Notes under the pieces: model-generated
Told to the model about the DNA's origin: nothing
Seen by the model: only the letters and a program-made list of their open reading frames with translations
Database searches by the model: none
Program-made: the position numbers and the translations under genes
In this document: piece by piece, positions 55,837 to 64,000 of the stretch
Position numbering within the stretch: the stretch's first letter is position 1
How the letters are laid out: the number at the start of each line of letters is the position of its first letter
Assembly: GCF_001190785.1 (NCBI RefSeq)
Contig: NZ_LGSS01000014.1
Span: 1 to 64,000, forward strand
Length of the DNA: 64,000 nucleotides
Direction: 5' to 3'
DNA from: Gottschalkia purinilytica
GTDB lineage: Bacteria; Bacillota; Clostridia; Tissierellales; Gottschalkiaceae

Positions 55837-56154
55837 GCAACAAAAAAGTACCTAATTGCTAAAAGTATATTTAAGAGTTACTATCATAATATAAGGAAAA
55901 GTTAATTTCTTATAAAAAATATTACTTTCTATAATAGTGTAAGAATGATAACAGTATTTTACAAATGCCATCCTAAGCATATATTAACAATCTTAAATCT
56001 CAAATTTCTCACTTAGTTTTTTCAATTAATGATAATAAATGTTCTAAATTAAACATCTGCAATTTAATATACGTAAAAATGCACTATTATAGTTACTACA
56101 AAGAATAAAACTGATGTTGACAAAAAAATATTATTAAATAAGGAGATGTAAAAA

Positions 56155-56757
56155 ATGAGTAAAGTACTTTATATCAAAGCGAATGCAAAACCTGAAGGGG
56201 TTTCAAGAACTTTTAGAGTTTCTGACAGTTTCGTTGAATCATATAAAGAAAGCCATCCTGATGATGAAGTTATAACCTTAGATTTATACAAAGAAAATAT
56301 AGGGTTCCTAACAGAGGATGATATTGCTCTTCATAATGTTGAGTTTGGTGAAGGTAAAGATCACCCAGTACTGAAATATGCATATCAATTTCTTGAAGCA
56401 GATAAATTTATAATCTCAGCTCCTTTCTGGAATTTAAGCTTTCCTGCAATACTTAAAGCCTATCTTGACTATGTAAGCGTAAGTGGTATTACATTCAAAT
56501 ATACATCACAGGGACCAGTTGGACTATGCCAAGGTAAAAAAGTTATACATTTTGTTACAAGGGGAGGAGCCTATTCACATGAACCCCTATCAGCTTTTGA
56601 ACTAGGTGATAGATACTTAAGAACACTTCTTGGATTTCTTGGAATAACAGATTTTACTACTGTTGCATTAGAAAATATGGATAGAAGTGACACAAATATT
56701 GAATTAGTTGTAACAGATGCAATTAAAGATGCAAGAGAAGAAGCTAAAAACTTCTAA
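56155..56757 (+). CDS. azoR: FMN-dependent NADH-azoreductase
   Basis: 200 residues, flavodoxin-like. KANAKPEGVSRTFRVSDSF at the phosphate-binding loop, APFWNLSFPAILKAYLDYVSVSGITFKYT and VTRGGAYS are the AzoR family signatures. It reduces quinones and azo compounds with NADH and protects against electrophiles. AAGGAGATG precedes the ATG. The divergent HxlR gene is the likely regulator. Terminated by the hairpin at 56777. Confidence 0.93.
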   Translation: MSKVLYIKANAKPEGVSRTFRVSDSFVESYKESHPDDEVITLDLYKENIGFLTEDDIALHNVEFGEGKDHPVLKYAYQFLEADKFIISAPFWNLSFPAILKAYLDYVSVSGITFKYTSQGPVGLCQGKKVIHFVTRGGAYSHEPLSAFELGDRYLRTLLGFLGITDFTTVALENMDRSDTNIELVVTDAIKDAREEAKNF

Positions 56758-56776
56758 TTTTTTAAAATAATTTTAA

Positions 56777-56828
56777 GGGTGCCAGTCTTATGTCAATTAA
56801 CACTTTACAATAAGATTGGCACCTTATT
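56777..56828 (+). terminator. azoR terminator
   Basis: GGTGCCAGTCTTAT pairs with ATAAGATTGGCACC (one G-T), followed by TTATT. Confidence 0.8.
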
Positions 56829-56963
56829 AATAAATTTAGAAAAGTAAGCTTCTAAGAATTATAAAGGTATTAGGTTTTATAGAAAAGGTAAGAAAGCTTA
56901 GTAGGAATAAACTAACTTATAATGCTCAATTAATTGTATAAGACATAGGAAAGGGGTATTAAT

Positions 56964-57395
56964 ATGGATTATTTAAATAACTTAGAAAATAACTTGAAAG
57001 AAATTTGTAATGAATGCTGCCATAAAGGAACAGAAAAATGCAGTTATAGAGAGTGTAACATTGGATTTGCTGATTATGTTGTTCAAAATATTAAAAATAA
57101 GTCTGTATATTTCATAGCTGATGGAGAAAGTTTAATTCCCAAAAGTGATTTTAAATATTATGATGAAAAAGCAATTGCTAGCGGAATAGCTAATATATGT
57201 AGATTATGCAAGGAATGTAATGAAAAACATAATGAAGACTGTATTATAGCTTTGACAAGAAGAACTTTAGAATATACACAATTGAAAAATAAAATAGCAT
57301 ATCCAGGAAATGTAATTCTTTACTTGATGAATGTATCTAAGGAAAGACCAGAATTCTCAGAGTTAATAAAACAAGAATATGTGAGAATAGGATAA
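56964..57395 (+). CDS. Cysteine-rich small protein of unknown function
   Basis: 143 residues with nine cysteines, grouped as CNECCHKG, CSYREC and CRLCKECNEKHNEDC. These are likely to bind a metal or Fe-S cluster. No family recognised with confidence. AGGAAAGGGG precedes the ATG. Confidence 0.75.
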   Translation: MDYLNNLENNLKEICNECCHKGTEKCSYRECNIGFADYVVQNIKNKSVYFIADGESLIPKSDFKYYDEKAIASGIANICRLCKECNEKHNEDCIIALTRRTLEYTQLKNKIAYPGNVILYLMNVSKERPEFSELIKQEYVRIG

Positions 57396-57409
57396 CTTTA
57401 CATATAAAA

Positions 57410-57510
57410 TGATGAAGCATATCATGAAGAAGATTAAGCAAATTATTGTCCTCATGGATAATCAAGTCCGCTAAATTCTGACGAGATATATCAAATTTAA
57501 AATTGATAAA
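57410..57510 (+). pseudogene. Possible gene remnant between 57396 and 57617
   Basis: One frame reads DEAYHEED-stop-ANYCPHG-stop-SSPLNSDEIYQI, with protein-like composition but several stops. It is probably a decayed gene end; its identity cannot be told. Confidence 0.2.
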
Positions 57511-57617
57511 CTGTTGCTCTTGCCTATATAATAGAACTGATTCTGAATATTTACTATTATGTTAATTCGTTTTCTTTCATGATAAATCGGAAATTAAAGA
57601 AACAGTAGGTGGTTAAT

Positions 57618-58637
57618 TTGTCTAAAATACCTGAGCATTTAATAGAAAAAGTTAAAGCAATACCATCAAAACCTGGTATCTATCAGATGAAGGATATGTA
57701 TGGATATGTTATGTATATTGGCAAGAGTAAGACACTTCAGTCAAGAGTAAAGTCTTATTTTTATACTGATCATAAACAGAATAAGATAGAGAGAATGGTA
57801 TTTCATATACACGATATTGATGTGATTGTTACGGATACACATTTAGAAGCACAGATCCTTGAATGTGCACTTATAAAGAAAATGAAGCCTATATATAATA
57901 GTCAGATGAAAAATGATAACAAATATGTATATCTAAAAATAGAAAGTAATCATAGACTTAAACCTTTATCAATAGTTCACAAGAGAGAAAATGAACATTG
58001 TATTGGACCTTATAGAAGTAAAAGTAAACTGATAAAGATAATTGAGTTTTTTCAAAATATATATCCAATAACGAAATGTGATAATTTATATAAATTCACA
58101 TACAAAGTTTTGCCAGAGTCTTTAGATAGAGAGGACTTTGAAAAAAATAAGGAATGTTTAGAAGAAATACTATACAAAGAAGAATGTATGAAGACATTTT
58201 TATCTCAAATCTCAGAAAAGATGGATATAGCTGCTTCAAAGTTTCAATTTGAGACTGCTTCTGCTTATAGAGATATATTAGAAAATATAAAGTATCTACA
58301 TGATAACTATCTAAATCAGATAAAGACATTAGAATATAGAAAGATTTTAATGGGAGAGCAAATAGATGATGGATATAAAGTTTTCTATATTTCAAATAAT
58401 CGAATAGTATTAAAAAAGAAATACAAAGGGTTAACAAAAGACATTGTAGAAGATTTTTTAAAACAAGCTGATAAATTAGATAAACAAGTAAGTTACATTA
58501 TGAATGAAAAAAGAGATTTAGACTTTAAAAAAATAATTTATACAGAAATTAAAGACGATGAATCTAAATCAATATTATATATTGATGATGACTACTGCAT
58601 TGATCAATTTATAAACAAGCTAATAAAAAGTAAGTAG
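57618..58637 (+). CDS. UvrC-like GIY-YIG nuclease without the C-terminal half
   Basis: 339 residues. The GIY-YIG domain (about 12-95) shows KPGIYQMKDMYGYVMYIGKSKTLQSRVKSYF and EAQILECALIKKMKPIYN, with the catalytic Tyr, Arg and Glu. The UVR motif (about 200-235) reads SKFQFETASAYRDILENI. The UvrC RNase-H-like nuclease and helix-hairpin-helix domains are missing. This layout resembles Cho/UvrC short homologues that make the 3' incision. TTG at 57618 lies 5 bases after AGGTGG. Confidence 0.85.
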   Translation: MSKIPEHLIEKVKAIPSKPGIYQMKDMYGYVMYIGKSKTLQSRVKSYFYTDHKQNKIERMVFHIHDIDVIVTDTHLEAQILECALIKKMKPIYNSQMKNDNKYVYLKIESNHRLKPLSIVHKRENEHCIGPYRSKSKLIKIIEFFQNIYPITKCDNLYKFTYKVLPESLDREDFEKNKECLEEILYKEECMKTFLSQISEKMDIAASKFQFETASAYRDILENIKYLHDNYLNQIKTLEYRKILMGEQIDDGYKVFYISNNRIVLKKKYKGLTKDIVEDFLKQADKLDKQVSYIMNEKRDLDFKKIIYTEIKDDESKSILYIDDDYCIDQFINKLIKSK

Positions 58638-58812
58638 GATTTTAGCATTTTGTTTATTATAATCTTTAAAGCTTAAAAAGATATAACTAACCTCCTTTTA
58701 AATAAATTGTTTTTGACATGAATAGCGGATGTACATTCATATAGTATTACAGACGGAAATAAATTTCTTACTGTCATTAATCTTTTTATTTATTTACAAT
58801 GGGAGGTTGTAT

Positions 58813-59460
58813 ATGAAAAACGGATGGGATCTTCTTCTAATCCTTCAAATAGGAACTGGTCTGTTTTGGATTATGACATACATACTTATTATTAAACTTG
58901 GATTTCGAGATAAAACATATGGTATGCCAATGGTAGCAATCTGTGCAAATATATCTTGGGAATTCATCTTTTCATTTATTTATCCTAGCAGCTATCCACA
59001 AAATATAATTAATATTGTTTGGTTTGTGCTAGATGTTATTATTATGCTTCAATACTTAATTTATGGTCTAAGGGAATTGAAGAAATACACCCAAGTAAAG
59101 GGGTTCTATTCATATTTTTTCATAACTTTATGTATAAGTTTTCTAATTATTATTGCTATAACAGTTGAATTTAACGATTTTGAAGGAAAATATGCTGCTT
59201 TTTCACAAAATCTAATGATGTCTGGATTATTTATCGCATTATTATCTAGAAGAGGCAATCTGAGGGGTCAATCTATATACATAGCAATTTTTAAAATGAT
59301 CGGTAGCTTATTTGCTGCTATTGCTTTCTTTATGTACTTTAGATCATATTTAATCACGATAGTTTCTATAGCTACGTTGATTTATGATTGGATTTATGTA
59401 GTTCTTGTATGTAAATTGCATAATAAAAGGACTAAAAAAGTGATAAATTATTCGATCTAA
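58813..59460 (+). CDS. Transmembrane terpene-cyclase-like protein (Pyr4 family)
   Basis: 215 residues with seven membrane helices. GWDLLLILQIGTGLFWIMTY, GFRDKTYGMPMVAICANISWEF and INIVWFVLDVII match the integral-membrane terpene cyclases of the Pyr4/DmtA1 type. Those use a Glu in the NxSWE segment and an Asp for protonation. No prenyltransferase or other terpene gene is adjacent. GGGAGG precedes ATG 58813. The function in bacteria of this group is mostly unknown. Confidence 0.7.
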   Translation: MKNGWDLLLILQIGTGLFWIMTYILIIKLGFRDKTYGMPMVAICANISWEFIFSFIYPSSYPQNIINIVWFVLDVIIMLQYLIYGLRELKKYTQVKGFYSYFFITLCISFLIIIAITVEFNDFEGKYAAFSQNLMMSGLFIALLSRRGNLRGQSIYIAIFKMIGSLFAAIAFFMYFRSYLITIVSIATLIYDWIYVVLVCKLHNKRTKKVINYSI

Positions 59461-59707
59461 TTATAATAAACTTAGAAATGTCATCTTTTGCTTTAAAATT
59501 AAAAAAGACCTTTTACTGTTTCAAATCTATACTAAATAATTTCTAGAATGATCAATAGCCTATTTATTGCTATTGATTTTTTTACATTTTAGATTCCACT
59601 TAACTATAATTATCTTTATAGCTATTACTTATGATCAGAGTTATACGTTTTTGTGTGCAAACTTTAATACTAAATTACTATAATTAAGCTAGTATTTCTG
59701 TAAAAAG

Positions 59708-60046
59708 TTATTCTAATTTATTAGAAGAAGATATATTTTCTAATCCCCACTTACACATCTCATTTAAAATAGGCATGAGACTTTTACCTTTTTCACTTAA
59801 GGAATATTCAACCTTAGGAGGTATCTGGGAAAATTGTTTTCTAATTATGATATCGTCACGCTCTAGTTCTTTAAGTTGAGCACTTAACATTTTGTGAGTA
59901 ATCAAGCAGATATTTCGTTTGATTTCACTATAGCGAAGCTTTTGACCACATGCTAACTCATACATTATCTTCATCTTCCATTTACCTCCGATAATATCAA
60001 GAGTGTATTCAAAAGGGGCCTTTTTACTAGGACATAAATTTTTCAT
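59708..60046 (-). CDS. HxlR-family (DUF24) regulator, second copy
   Basis: 112 residues. CPSKKAPFEYTLDIIGGKWKMKIMYELACGQKLRYSEIKRNI with a cysteine near the N-terminus (Cys5), then the winged-helix motif and wing QIPPKVEYSLSEKGKS. It is divergent from the Old Yellow Enzyme gene, which it probably represses. GGAGAGTG precedes the ATG. Confidence 0.9.
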   Translation of the reverse strand: MKNLCPSKKAPFEYTLDIIGGKWKMKIMYELACGQKLRYSEIKRNICLITHKMLSAQLKELERDDIIIRKQFSQIPPKVEYSLSEKGKSLMPILNEMCKWGLENISSSNKLE

Positions 60047-60065
60047 CTTATATCACTCTCCTAAT

Positions 60066-60097
60066 GGTAAGTATATTACAAATAAGTGCATACTTCC
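60066..60097. promoter_or_regulatory. Candidate HxlR operator for the OYE gene
   Basis: AAGTAT and ATACTT half sites separated by 15 bp in the divergent promoter region, similar to TACTT-based HxlR sites. Confidence 0.45.
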
Positions 60098-60168
60098 TTC
60101 ATTTGTACAGGACAATTATAATAAAAGTTGTAAGTATTATCAATAAATCATATACGGATAAGGGGGAA

Positions 60169-61194
60169 ATGATTGTGGTAAGTAGTATGAATCCAATCAA
60201 AATAAAAAATGTGACCTTTAAAAATAGAGTAGTTATGGCTCCGATGGTACGTTTCGGATTGTCAGCGGAAAATGGTATAATGGGTCAAAAGTTAGTTGAT
60301 CACTATAAGAAAAGAGCTAATACTGGTATCGGACTTATGATTACTCAAGCTCTTTCAGTGAATGAAGGGAAAGATTTCGCTGGAGGTGCAGGGGCGTATA
60401 GTGAGGATCATATTAGTTACTTGGCAGATATAAGAAAAACTTGTCATGACAGTGGTACAAGACTTTTTGCTCAATTAATTTATCCAGGTTTTGCTTATTA
60501 TGATGATAATTCATATGATATTAATAAAATATCTAAACATGATTTAATTAAAATAAGAGATGGGTTTATTCGTGGTGCAGAAATATGTAAAAAAGCAGGA
60601 CTCGATGGGATAGAAATGCATGGTGCTCATAGTTTTTTCCTAAATATGATGTCATCACCTATTTCTAATCATCGTATAGATAAATATGGTGGAGATATTA
60701 ATGAAAGACTACTTTTAGTAAAGGAAATAGTAGAAGGAATTAGAAGCTTCGCTGATGATGACTTTATAATATCATACAGAATGGGGTGGAATGATAGACT
60801 TGATACTGATATTGAAATGGCTAAAGTTCTTGAAAAACTAGGTATAGAACTACTTCATATTTCTTCTGGTATTCCAAAAGACAGAAGAGTTGAAGTGCCT
60901 GAAAACTTTCCATTTAATAATATTGTTTATACTGGTACCCAAGTTAAAAAGCATGTTAATGTTCCTGTCATTGTAGTTAATGATATTAGAACACTTAACA
61001 GAGGAAATTATCTACTTGAACATGATATGTGTGACTTTATAGCATATGGTAAGCCATTTCTTGCAGATGAAAAGTTTATGATTAAATCCTTAGTGGATGG
61101 GGATTATAAGGCTTGCTTAGGATGTAAACAATGTCAATGGTATATAAATGGCGAGAAATGTCCTGTGCAAATAAAAGCTCAAAACGGAAGATAA
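60169..61194 (+). CDS. Old Yellow Enzyme-family NADH:flavin oxidoreductase
   Basis: 341 residues, a TIM-barrel. NRVVMAPMVRFGLS (FMN), HGAHSFFLNMMSSPISNHRID (substrate-binding His) and DFIAYGKPFLAD (phosphate binding) are present. The C-terminus carries CLGCKQCQWYINGEKCP, a cysteine cluster as in Fe-S members, but the FAD/NADH domains of dienoyl-CoA reductase are absent. It reduces alpha,beta-unsaturated compounds. AAGGGGG at 60159 puts the start at ATG 60169 or GTG 60175, not upstream. Confidence 0.85.
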   Translation: MIVVSSMNPIKIKNVTFKNRVVMAPMVRFGLSAENGIMGQKLVDHYKKRANTGIGLMITQALSVNEGKDFAGGAGAYSEDHISYLADIRKTCHDSGTRLFAQLIYPGFAYYDDNSYDINKISKHDLIKIRDGFIRGAEICKKAGLDGIEMHGAHSFFLNMMSSPISNHRIDKYGGDINERLLLVKEIVEGIRSFADDDFIISYRMGWNDRLDTDIEMAKVLEKLGIELLHISSGIPKDRRVEVPENFPFNNIVYTGTQVKKHVNVPVIVVNDIRTLNRGNYLLEHDMCDFIAYGKPFLADEKFMIKSLVDGDYKACLGCKQCQWYINGEKCPVQIKAQNGR

Positions 61195-62049
61195 TATAAA
61201 GTATTTTAATTTATTTATAGGTTACATTTGCAAGTATTCATAATTATAAAATAACCAATTTTATATCATTGAAACTTAACTGTAAGTTAAAATATTGATT
61301 GAAGGCTGTAATCAATAAACATTAAAATATATCACAAGATGTTTAGATTCAAGATAAACATGAACCGATTACATTGTATATGTAAAATAAATTGAATACT
61401 AATTTTAACCTTATGCTTCACTTCCACCATTGGAATCCACTAGAATCATATTGATGAAATATCTAATATGTTTTTTAAATAAGCATTTATTGACAATAAT
61501 AAGATTAAACTATACTATATACTTAACTAAAATTTATGATTATATAAAAAGGAGATTTAAGGAGATGTGCACTACAGTTCTTAATTAAACTATTAAAAAT
61601 AAATAGTGTGAAATGCTTAAAAAGTTCTGGAATAGGGCTTATTTAATCATGCATTTTAAGAACAATATCTTCTATTAAACTCTTTTATATAAAAATGAAA
61701 TAACTACAAATGCACATATAAAAATATATATGCTTATTTATGTTACGATTAAAATAGGGATAAATATATATCGTGTGTTAAGTTTAATTTTAATATATTA
61801 AAAGACCTTTATAAAAATAAAATCCCCATGGATGATATTGTTCATCTTTGGGGATTTTTTATTTTTTTATGTAAGGAGGGATGGAGATGGTGTTAAAAGC
61901 TTAAGTATATAAAAAGATATATAAAGATAAAGTAATAATTGATATAGAGAAAATTCATATACATGATAATGAACGTACGAGTAATTTAGATATAACAAAA
62001 TAAGTTGTTGTATAGAAAATGAATTAAAAAATATAAAGGAGATAGATAT
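61195..62049. other. 855-bp gap with gene remnants
   Basis: No intact gene. At 61565 there is a strong AAGGAG site and the short ORF MCTTVLN-stop, which recalls the start of choloylglycine/penicillin-V-acylase proteins but is broken. At about 61905-62003 a frame without a start reads VYKKIYKDKVIIDIEKIHIH and stops. A terminator stands at 61820-61860. Otherwise only AT-rich DNA. Confidence 0.4.
61820..61862 (+). terminator. Terminator upstream of the acetyltransferase
   Basis: AAATCCCC pairs with GGGGATTT, with further pairing GATGA/TCATC inside, and ends in a T-run of about eight. Confidence 0.85.
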
Positions 62050-62685
62050 ATGAATAAATTCGGCCCAAATCCAGATAGTATTTACCCTAATGAAAACATA
62101 AAGAGTATTTGTTATATAAAAAATGTTATAAAAAATCCTAATATTCAGGTTGGAGACTACACTTATTATGATGATATAAATGGAGCAGAAAAGTTCGAAG
62201 AACATGTTACTCATCATTATGAATTTATAGGTGATAAACTTATTATAGGAAAATTTTGTGCAATAGCAAAAGGAATAGAATTTGTTATGAATGGTGCAAA
62301 TCATAGAATGAACTCTATAACTACATATCCTTTTAATATTATGGGGAGTGGATGGGAAAAAGCTGCACCTACTCTTGAAGATTTACCTATAAAAGGTGAT
62401 ACTGTAGTTGGTAATGATGTGTGGATTGGACAGAATGTTACAGTAATGCCTGGTGTTCATATTGGAGATGGTTCAATTATTGCTGCTAATTCTGTAGTAA
62501 CAAAAGATGTTCCACCGTATCATATTGCTGGAGGTAATCCATGTAAAATTATAAAAAAGAGATTTGATGATGAATTGATTGATTATTTATTAAAATTAAA
62601 ATGGTGGGATTGGTCTGAAGAAAAGATCTTTAAAAATCTTGAAGTACTTTGTAGCTCAGATTTAGATAAAATTAAGTCCATATAG
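62050..62685 (+). CDS. Vat/CatB-family xenobiotic acetyltransferase
   Basis: 211 residues with hexapeptide repeats of the left-handed beta-helix. FCAIAKGIEFVMNGANHRM (catalytic His), FNIMGSGWEK, GNDVWIGQNVTVMPGVHIGDG and IAGGNPCKIIKKRF are shared with virginiamycin and type B chloramphenicol acetyltransferases. It transfers acetyl from CoA to an antibiotic hydroxyl; the exact drug cannot be told. AAAGGAG precedes the ATG. Confidence 0.92.
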   Translation: MNKFGPNPDSIYPNENIKSICYIKNVIKNPNIQVGDYTYYDDINGAEKFEEHVTHHYEFIGDKLIIGKFCAIAKGIEFVMNGANHRMNSITTYPFNIMGSGWEKAAPTLEDLPIKGDTVVGNDVWIGQNVTVMPGVHIGDGSIIAANSVVTKDVPPYHIAGGNPCKIIKKRFDDELIDYLLKLKWWDWSEEKIFKNLEVLCSSDLDKIKSI

Positions 62686-62690
62686 ATATT

Positions 62691-62772
62691 ATGAAAGCTT
62701 GGACTTTTGAGATGTTGAGGTTATAAAAGATGGACTATATGTTGGTAATAGCGTGAAAAAAATAATATAAAA
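62691..62772 (+). pseudogene. Possible remnant between acetyltransferase and deaminase
   Basis: One frame reads YESLDF-stop-DVEVIKDGLYVGNSVKKII with a single stop. It looks like the C-terminus of a lost protein; identity unknown. Confidence 0.2.
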
Positions 62773-62795
62773 ATTTAATTGAAAGGACTATAATT

Positions 62796-63173
62796 ATGAA
62801 ATTTGATGAATTATATGATATTGCAAAAAATACATTAAAACCTAGAAAACTTTCTAAAAACTCTTATGCTGGCTCTGTTGCAGCAGCTATTTTAAGTGAA
62901 AGTGGAAAAGTTTATACTGGAGTATGCATAGATACCCCTTGTTCTATGGGATTTTGTGCAGAACATGCAGCTATTGCAGCTATGATTACTGCTGGAGAAA
63001 ATAAAATAACAAAAGTAATTGCGGTTTATGAGGATGGAACAATAATTCCACCCTGTGGAAGATGTAGAGAATTCATTTGTCAAATTCATGATGAAAACTA
63101 TAAATGTGAAGTAATGATAAAAAAGGATGTAATACTTACTATCAGTGATTTGCTACCATATAGATGGGAGTAG
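62796..63173 (+). CDS. Cytidine/blasticidin-S deaminase-like enzyme
   Basis: 125 residues. The zinc site has CAEHAA (Cys and catalytic Glu) and PPCGRCRE (two Cys), as in cytidine deaminase and blasticidin S deaminase. Its small size and CSMGFCAEH sequence are nearer to blasticidin deaminase-like proteins than to Cdd. GAAAGGA precedes the ATG. It sits beside an antibiotic acetyltransferase, so a protective role is plausible. Confidence 0.85.
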   Translation: MKFDELYDIAKNTLKPRKLSKNSYAGSVAAAILSESGKVYTGVCIDTPCSMGFCAEHAAIAAMITAGENKITKVIAVYEDGTIIPPCGRCREFICQIHDENYKCEVMIKKDVILTISDLLPYRWE

Positions 63174-63226
63174 AATTAGTTTGTAATCATATATACAAAA
63201 ACATCAGAAAAAAGGAGGAAAGTAGT

Positions 63227-63253
63227 ATGATGAAACTTATTATTAACACATAG
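63227..63253 (+). CDS. Leader peptide of a putative attenuator
   Basis: MMKLIINT-stop after a perfect AAAGGAGG site. The last codons are part of the first of two alternative hairpins (see the regulatory feature at 63245). Confidence 0.45.
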   Translation: MMKLIINT

Positions 63254-63300
63254 CAAAGGCTACTGTGTTAAAAACATAATTAAGAAAATAGCCTTTGTTT
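63245..63300 (+). promoter_or_regulatory. Alternative hairpins, leader-peptide attenuator candidate
   Basis: AACACATAG (63245-63253) pairs with CTACTGTGTT (63260-63269). CAAAGGCTA (63254-63262) instead pairs with TAGCCTTTG (63289-63297). The two share CTA, so they exclude each other. The second ends in TTTGTTTAA, a weak terminator-like tail. A ribosome stalled on the peptide could switch them, as in antibiotic-inducible genes. Confidence 0.45.
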
Positions 63301-63338
63301 AATCCTAAATAAGAAAAGTTAAAATTAGGAGGAACACA

Positions 63339-63611
63339 ATGAGCTATATTAAAGCTAAAGATATATTTCCAAAAGAGATAATTGATTTAATCCATCAGTA
63401 TGTAGATGGAGAATATATATATATTCCTAAAAAACAGGATAATAAAAAGAAATGGGGAGAAACAACTAATACAAGAAAAGAAATTGAAACTAGAAATAGA
63501 AATATTTATGAAGAGTATAATAGGGGTATGGATAAAGAGTATATTGCTAACAAGTATTTTTTATCAAGGAAAAGCATAGACAGAATTATTTTACAGCACA
63601 AAAGAAAATAA
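63339..63611 (+). CDS. CD3324-family protein
   Basis: 90 residues. A Tyr-rich N-terminus (MSYIKAKDIFPKEIIDLIHQYVDGEYIYIPKK) and a basic C-terminal helix-turn-helix-like region (YEEYNRGMDKEYIANKYFLSRKSIDRII) match the small CD3324 family of Clostridia. Its role is probably regulatory. AGGAGG precedes the ATG, and it is preceded by the attenuator-like leader. Confidence 0.85.
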   Translation: MSYIKAKDIFPKEIIDLIHQYVDGEYIYIPKKQDNKKKWGETTNTRKEIETRNRNIYEEYNRGMDKEYIANKYFLSRKSIDRIILQHKRK

Positions 63612-63618
63612 TTAATTT

Positions 63619-63662
63619 AATGAGTCATAAACTAGTTTTATATAGTTTATGGCTCATTTTTA
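63619..63662 (+). terminator. Terminator after the CD3324-family gene
   Basis: AATGAGTCATAAACTA pairs with TAGTTTATGGCTCATT (one G-T), followed by TTTATTT. Confidence 0.85.
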
Positions 63663-63751
63663 TTTGGTAAAAGTTATTAAGGTTGTTATATAAAAAATAC
63701 TAAGATAAGGTATAACAAGATAATGTAAATATAATAAAGGAGAAACTAAAA

Positions 63752-64000
63752 ATGAGTGAAACCTTATTAATTAATGATAAAAAATATATTTATAGGTGTA
63801 ATTACAAAGATGACAGTACATTAAGAAATAGTTTTAATAGATTAACAGAAAAAACTTATGGTTTTAATTTTAAACAATGGTATGAGAATGGTTATTGGGG
63901 AGATAAATATATACCATATTCTTTGTTAGACGGAGATAACGTAGTATCAAATGTTTCAGTAAATATCATAGATTTTTTGATTTTAGGAGAACAAAAGAGA
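63752..64000 (+). CDS. Acetyltransferase-like protein, partial at window end
   Basis: 83 residues visible (MSETLLINDKKYIYRCNYKD ...). FNRLTEKTYGFNFKQWYENGYWGDKYIPYSLLDGDNVVSNVSVN resembles the N-terminus of Eis/GNAT-type acetyltransferases. The rest lies outside the window. AAAGGAG precedes the ATG. Confidence 0.6.
   Translation, partial: MSETLLINDKKYIYRCNYKDDSTLRNSFNRLTEKTYGFNFKQWYENGYWGDKYIPYSLLDGDNVVSNVSVNIIDFLILGEQKR

Noticed and set aside
60066-60086. GGTAAGTATATTACAAATAAG looks like the rlmH 3'-end repeats
   Set aside because: It lacks the AACC core and is better explained as part of the HxlR operator (AAGTAT/ATACTT) of the divergent promoter.
61565-61588. MCTTVLN as a bile-salt-hydrolase start
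   Set aside because: Only seven codons precede a stop, and the following DNA does not continue the family in any frame; listed only as a remnant.

Overview
The window is low-GC, densely coded DNA from an anaerobic Firmicute of class Clostridia. Strong AGGAGG-type ribosome sites, sporadic GTG/TTG starts, very AT-rich intergenic DNA, a CD3324-family protein, a SigV/RsiV pair, an accessory SecA2-type ATPase and the order response regulator - kinase - murA - metallo-hydrolase - htrA - CxxH/CxxC protein - rlmH point to a Clostridium/Peptostreptococcaceae-like organism. The family placement is an inference. No rRNA, tRNA or CRISPR array was seen.

Left end (1-5.3 kb): a subtilisin-family protease gene on the minus strand is split by a 4.6 kb element. 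The element encodes a large serine recombinase, a MATE transporter, a polysaccharide deacetylase and a 57-residue protein, and is bounded by a 12-bp direct repeat. Removing one repeat copy plus the intervening DNA restores the protease frame exactly.

5.4-13.6 kb is the conserved housekeeping block: an HExxH metallopeptidase, a two-component pair, murA, a YycJ-like hydrolase, htrA, a CxxH/CxxC protein and rlmH. This RlmH lacks its usual C-terminal GEPYHK tail. 13.7-31.9 kb holds metabolic and envelope genes: a phosphotransferase-fold protein, a cation diffusion facilitator preceded by a probable structured RNA, two short-chain dehydrogenases, a second two-component system next to a ccdA-tlpA-Lgt-like thiol-redox operon, a MATE/LysR divergon, a MarR-controlled heterodimeric ABC exporter with a palindromic operator, a lipoprotein and glyoxalase I. 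32.3-41.9 kb carries a UroD-type methyltransferase with its corrinoid protein, a DUF454 protein, sigV-rsiV with a candidate autoregulatory promoter, secA2 with a small membrane protein, a DUF116 protein and an mtnK-like kinase.

42-51.4 kb is the most unusual part. mgtA lies behind an M-box magnesium riboswitch and two overlapping leader ORFs. The riboswitch is divergent from a second, degenerate rlmH-like gene that keeps the GEPYHK tail. Downstream of this tail the same 21-bp 3'-end sequence recurs in degenerate form three more times (47365, 48745, 49642). The repeats separate small gene cassettes: TetR plus membrane protein; membrane-anchored protein plus DUF924; lipoprotein plus a methyltransferase fragment. 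This is the layout left by SCC-type cassettes at the rlmH 3' end in staphylococci, but no cassette recombinase is nearby. A decayed, internally deleted second copy of the riboswitch-terminator/rlmH-like region lies at 51.15-51.37 kb, so the array is bracketed by two copies.

51.4-64 kb is accessory: a second heterodimeric ABC exporter, two HxlR regulators each divergent from a flavoenzyme (azoreductase; Old Yellow Enzyme), a UvrC-like nuclease lacking the C-terminal half, a membrane terpene-cyclase-like protein, a Vat/CatB-type acetyltransferase, a cytidine/blasticidin deaminase-like enzyme, a probable leader-peptide attenuator before a CD3324-family gene, and an acetyltransferase-like gene running off the end. 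Several decayed fragments lie between these genes.
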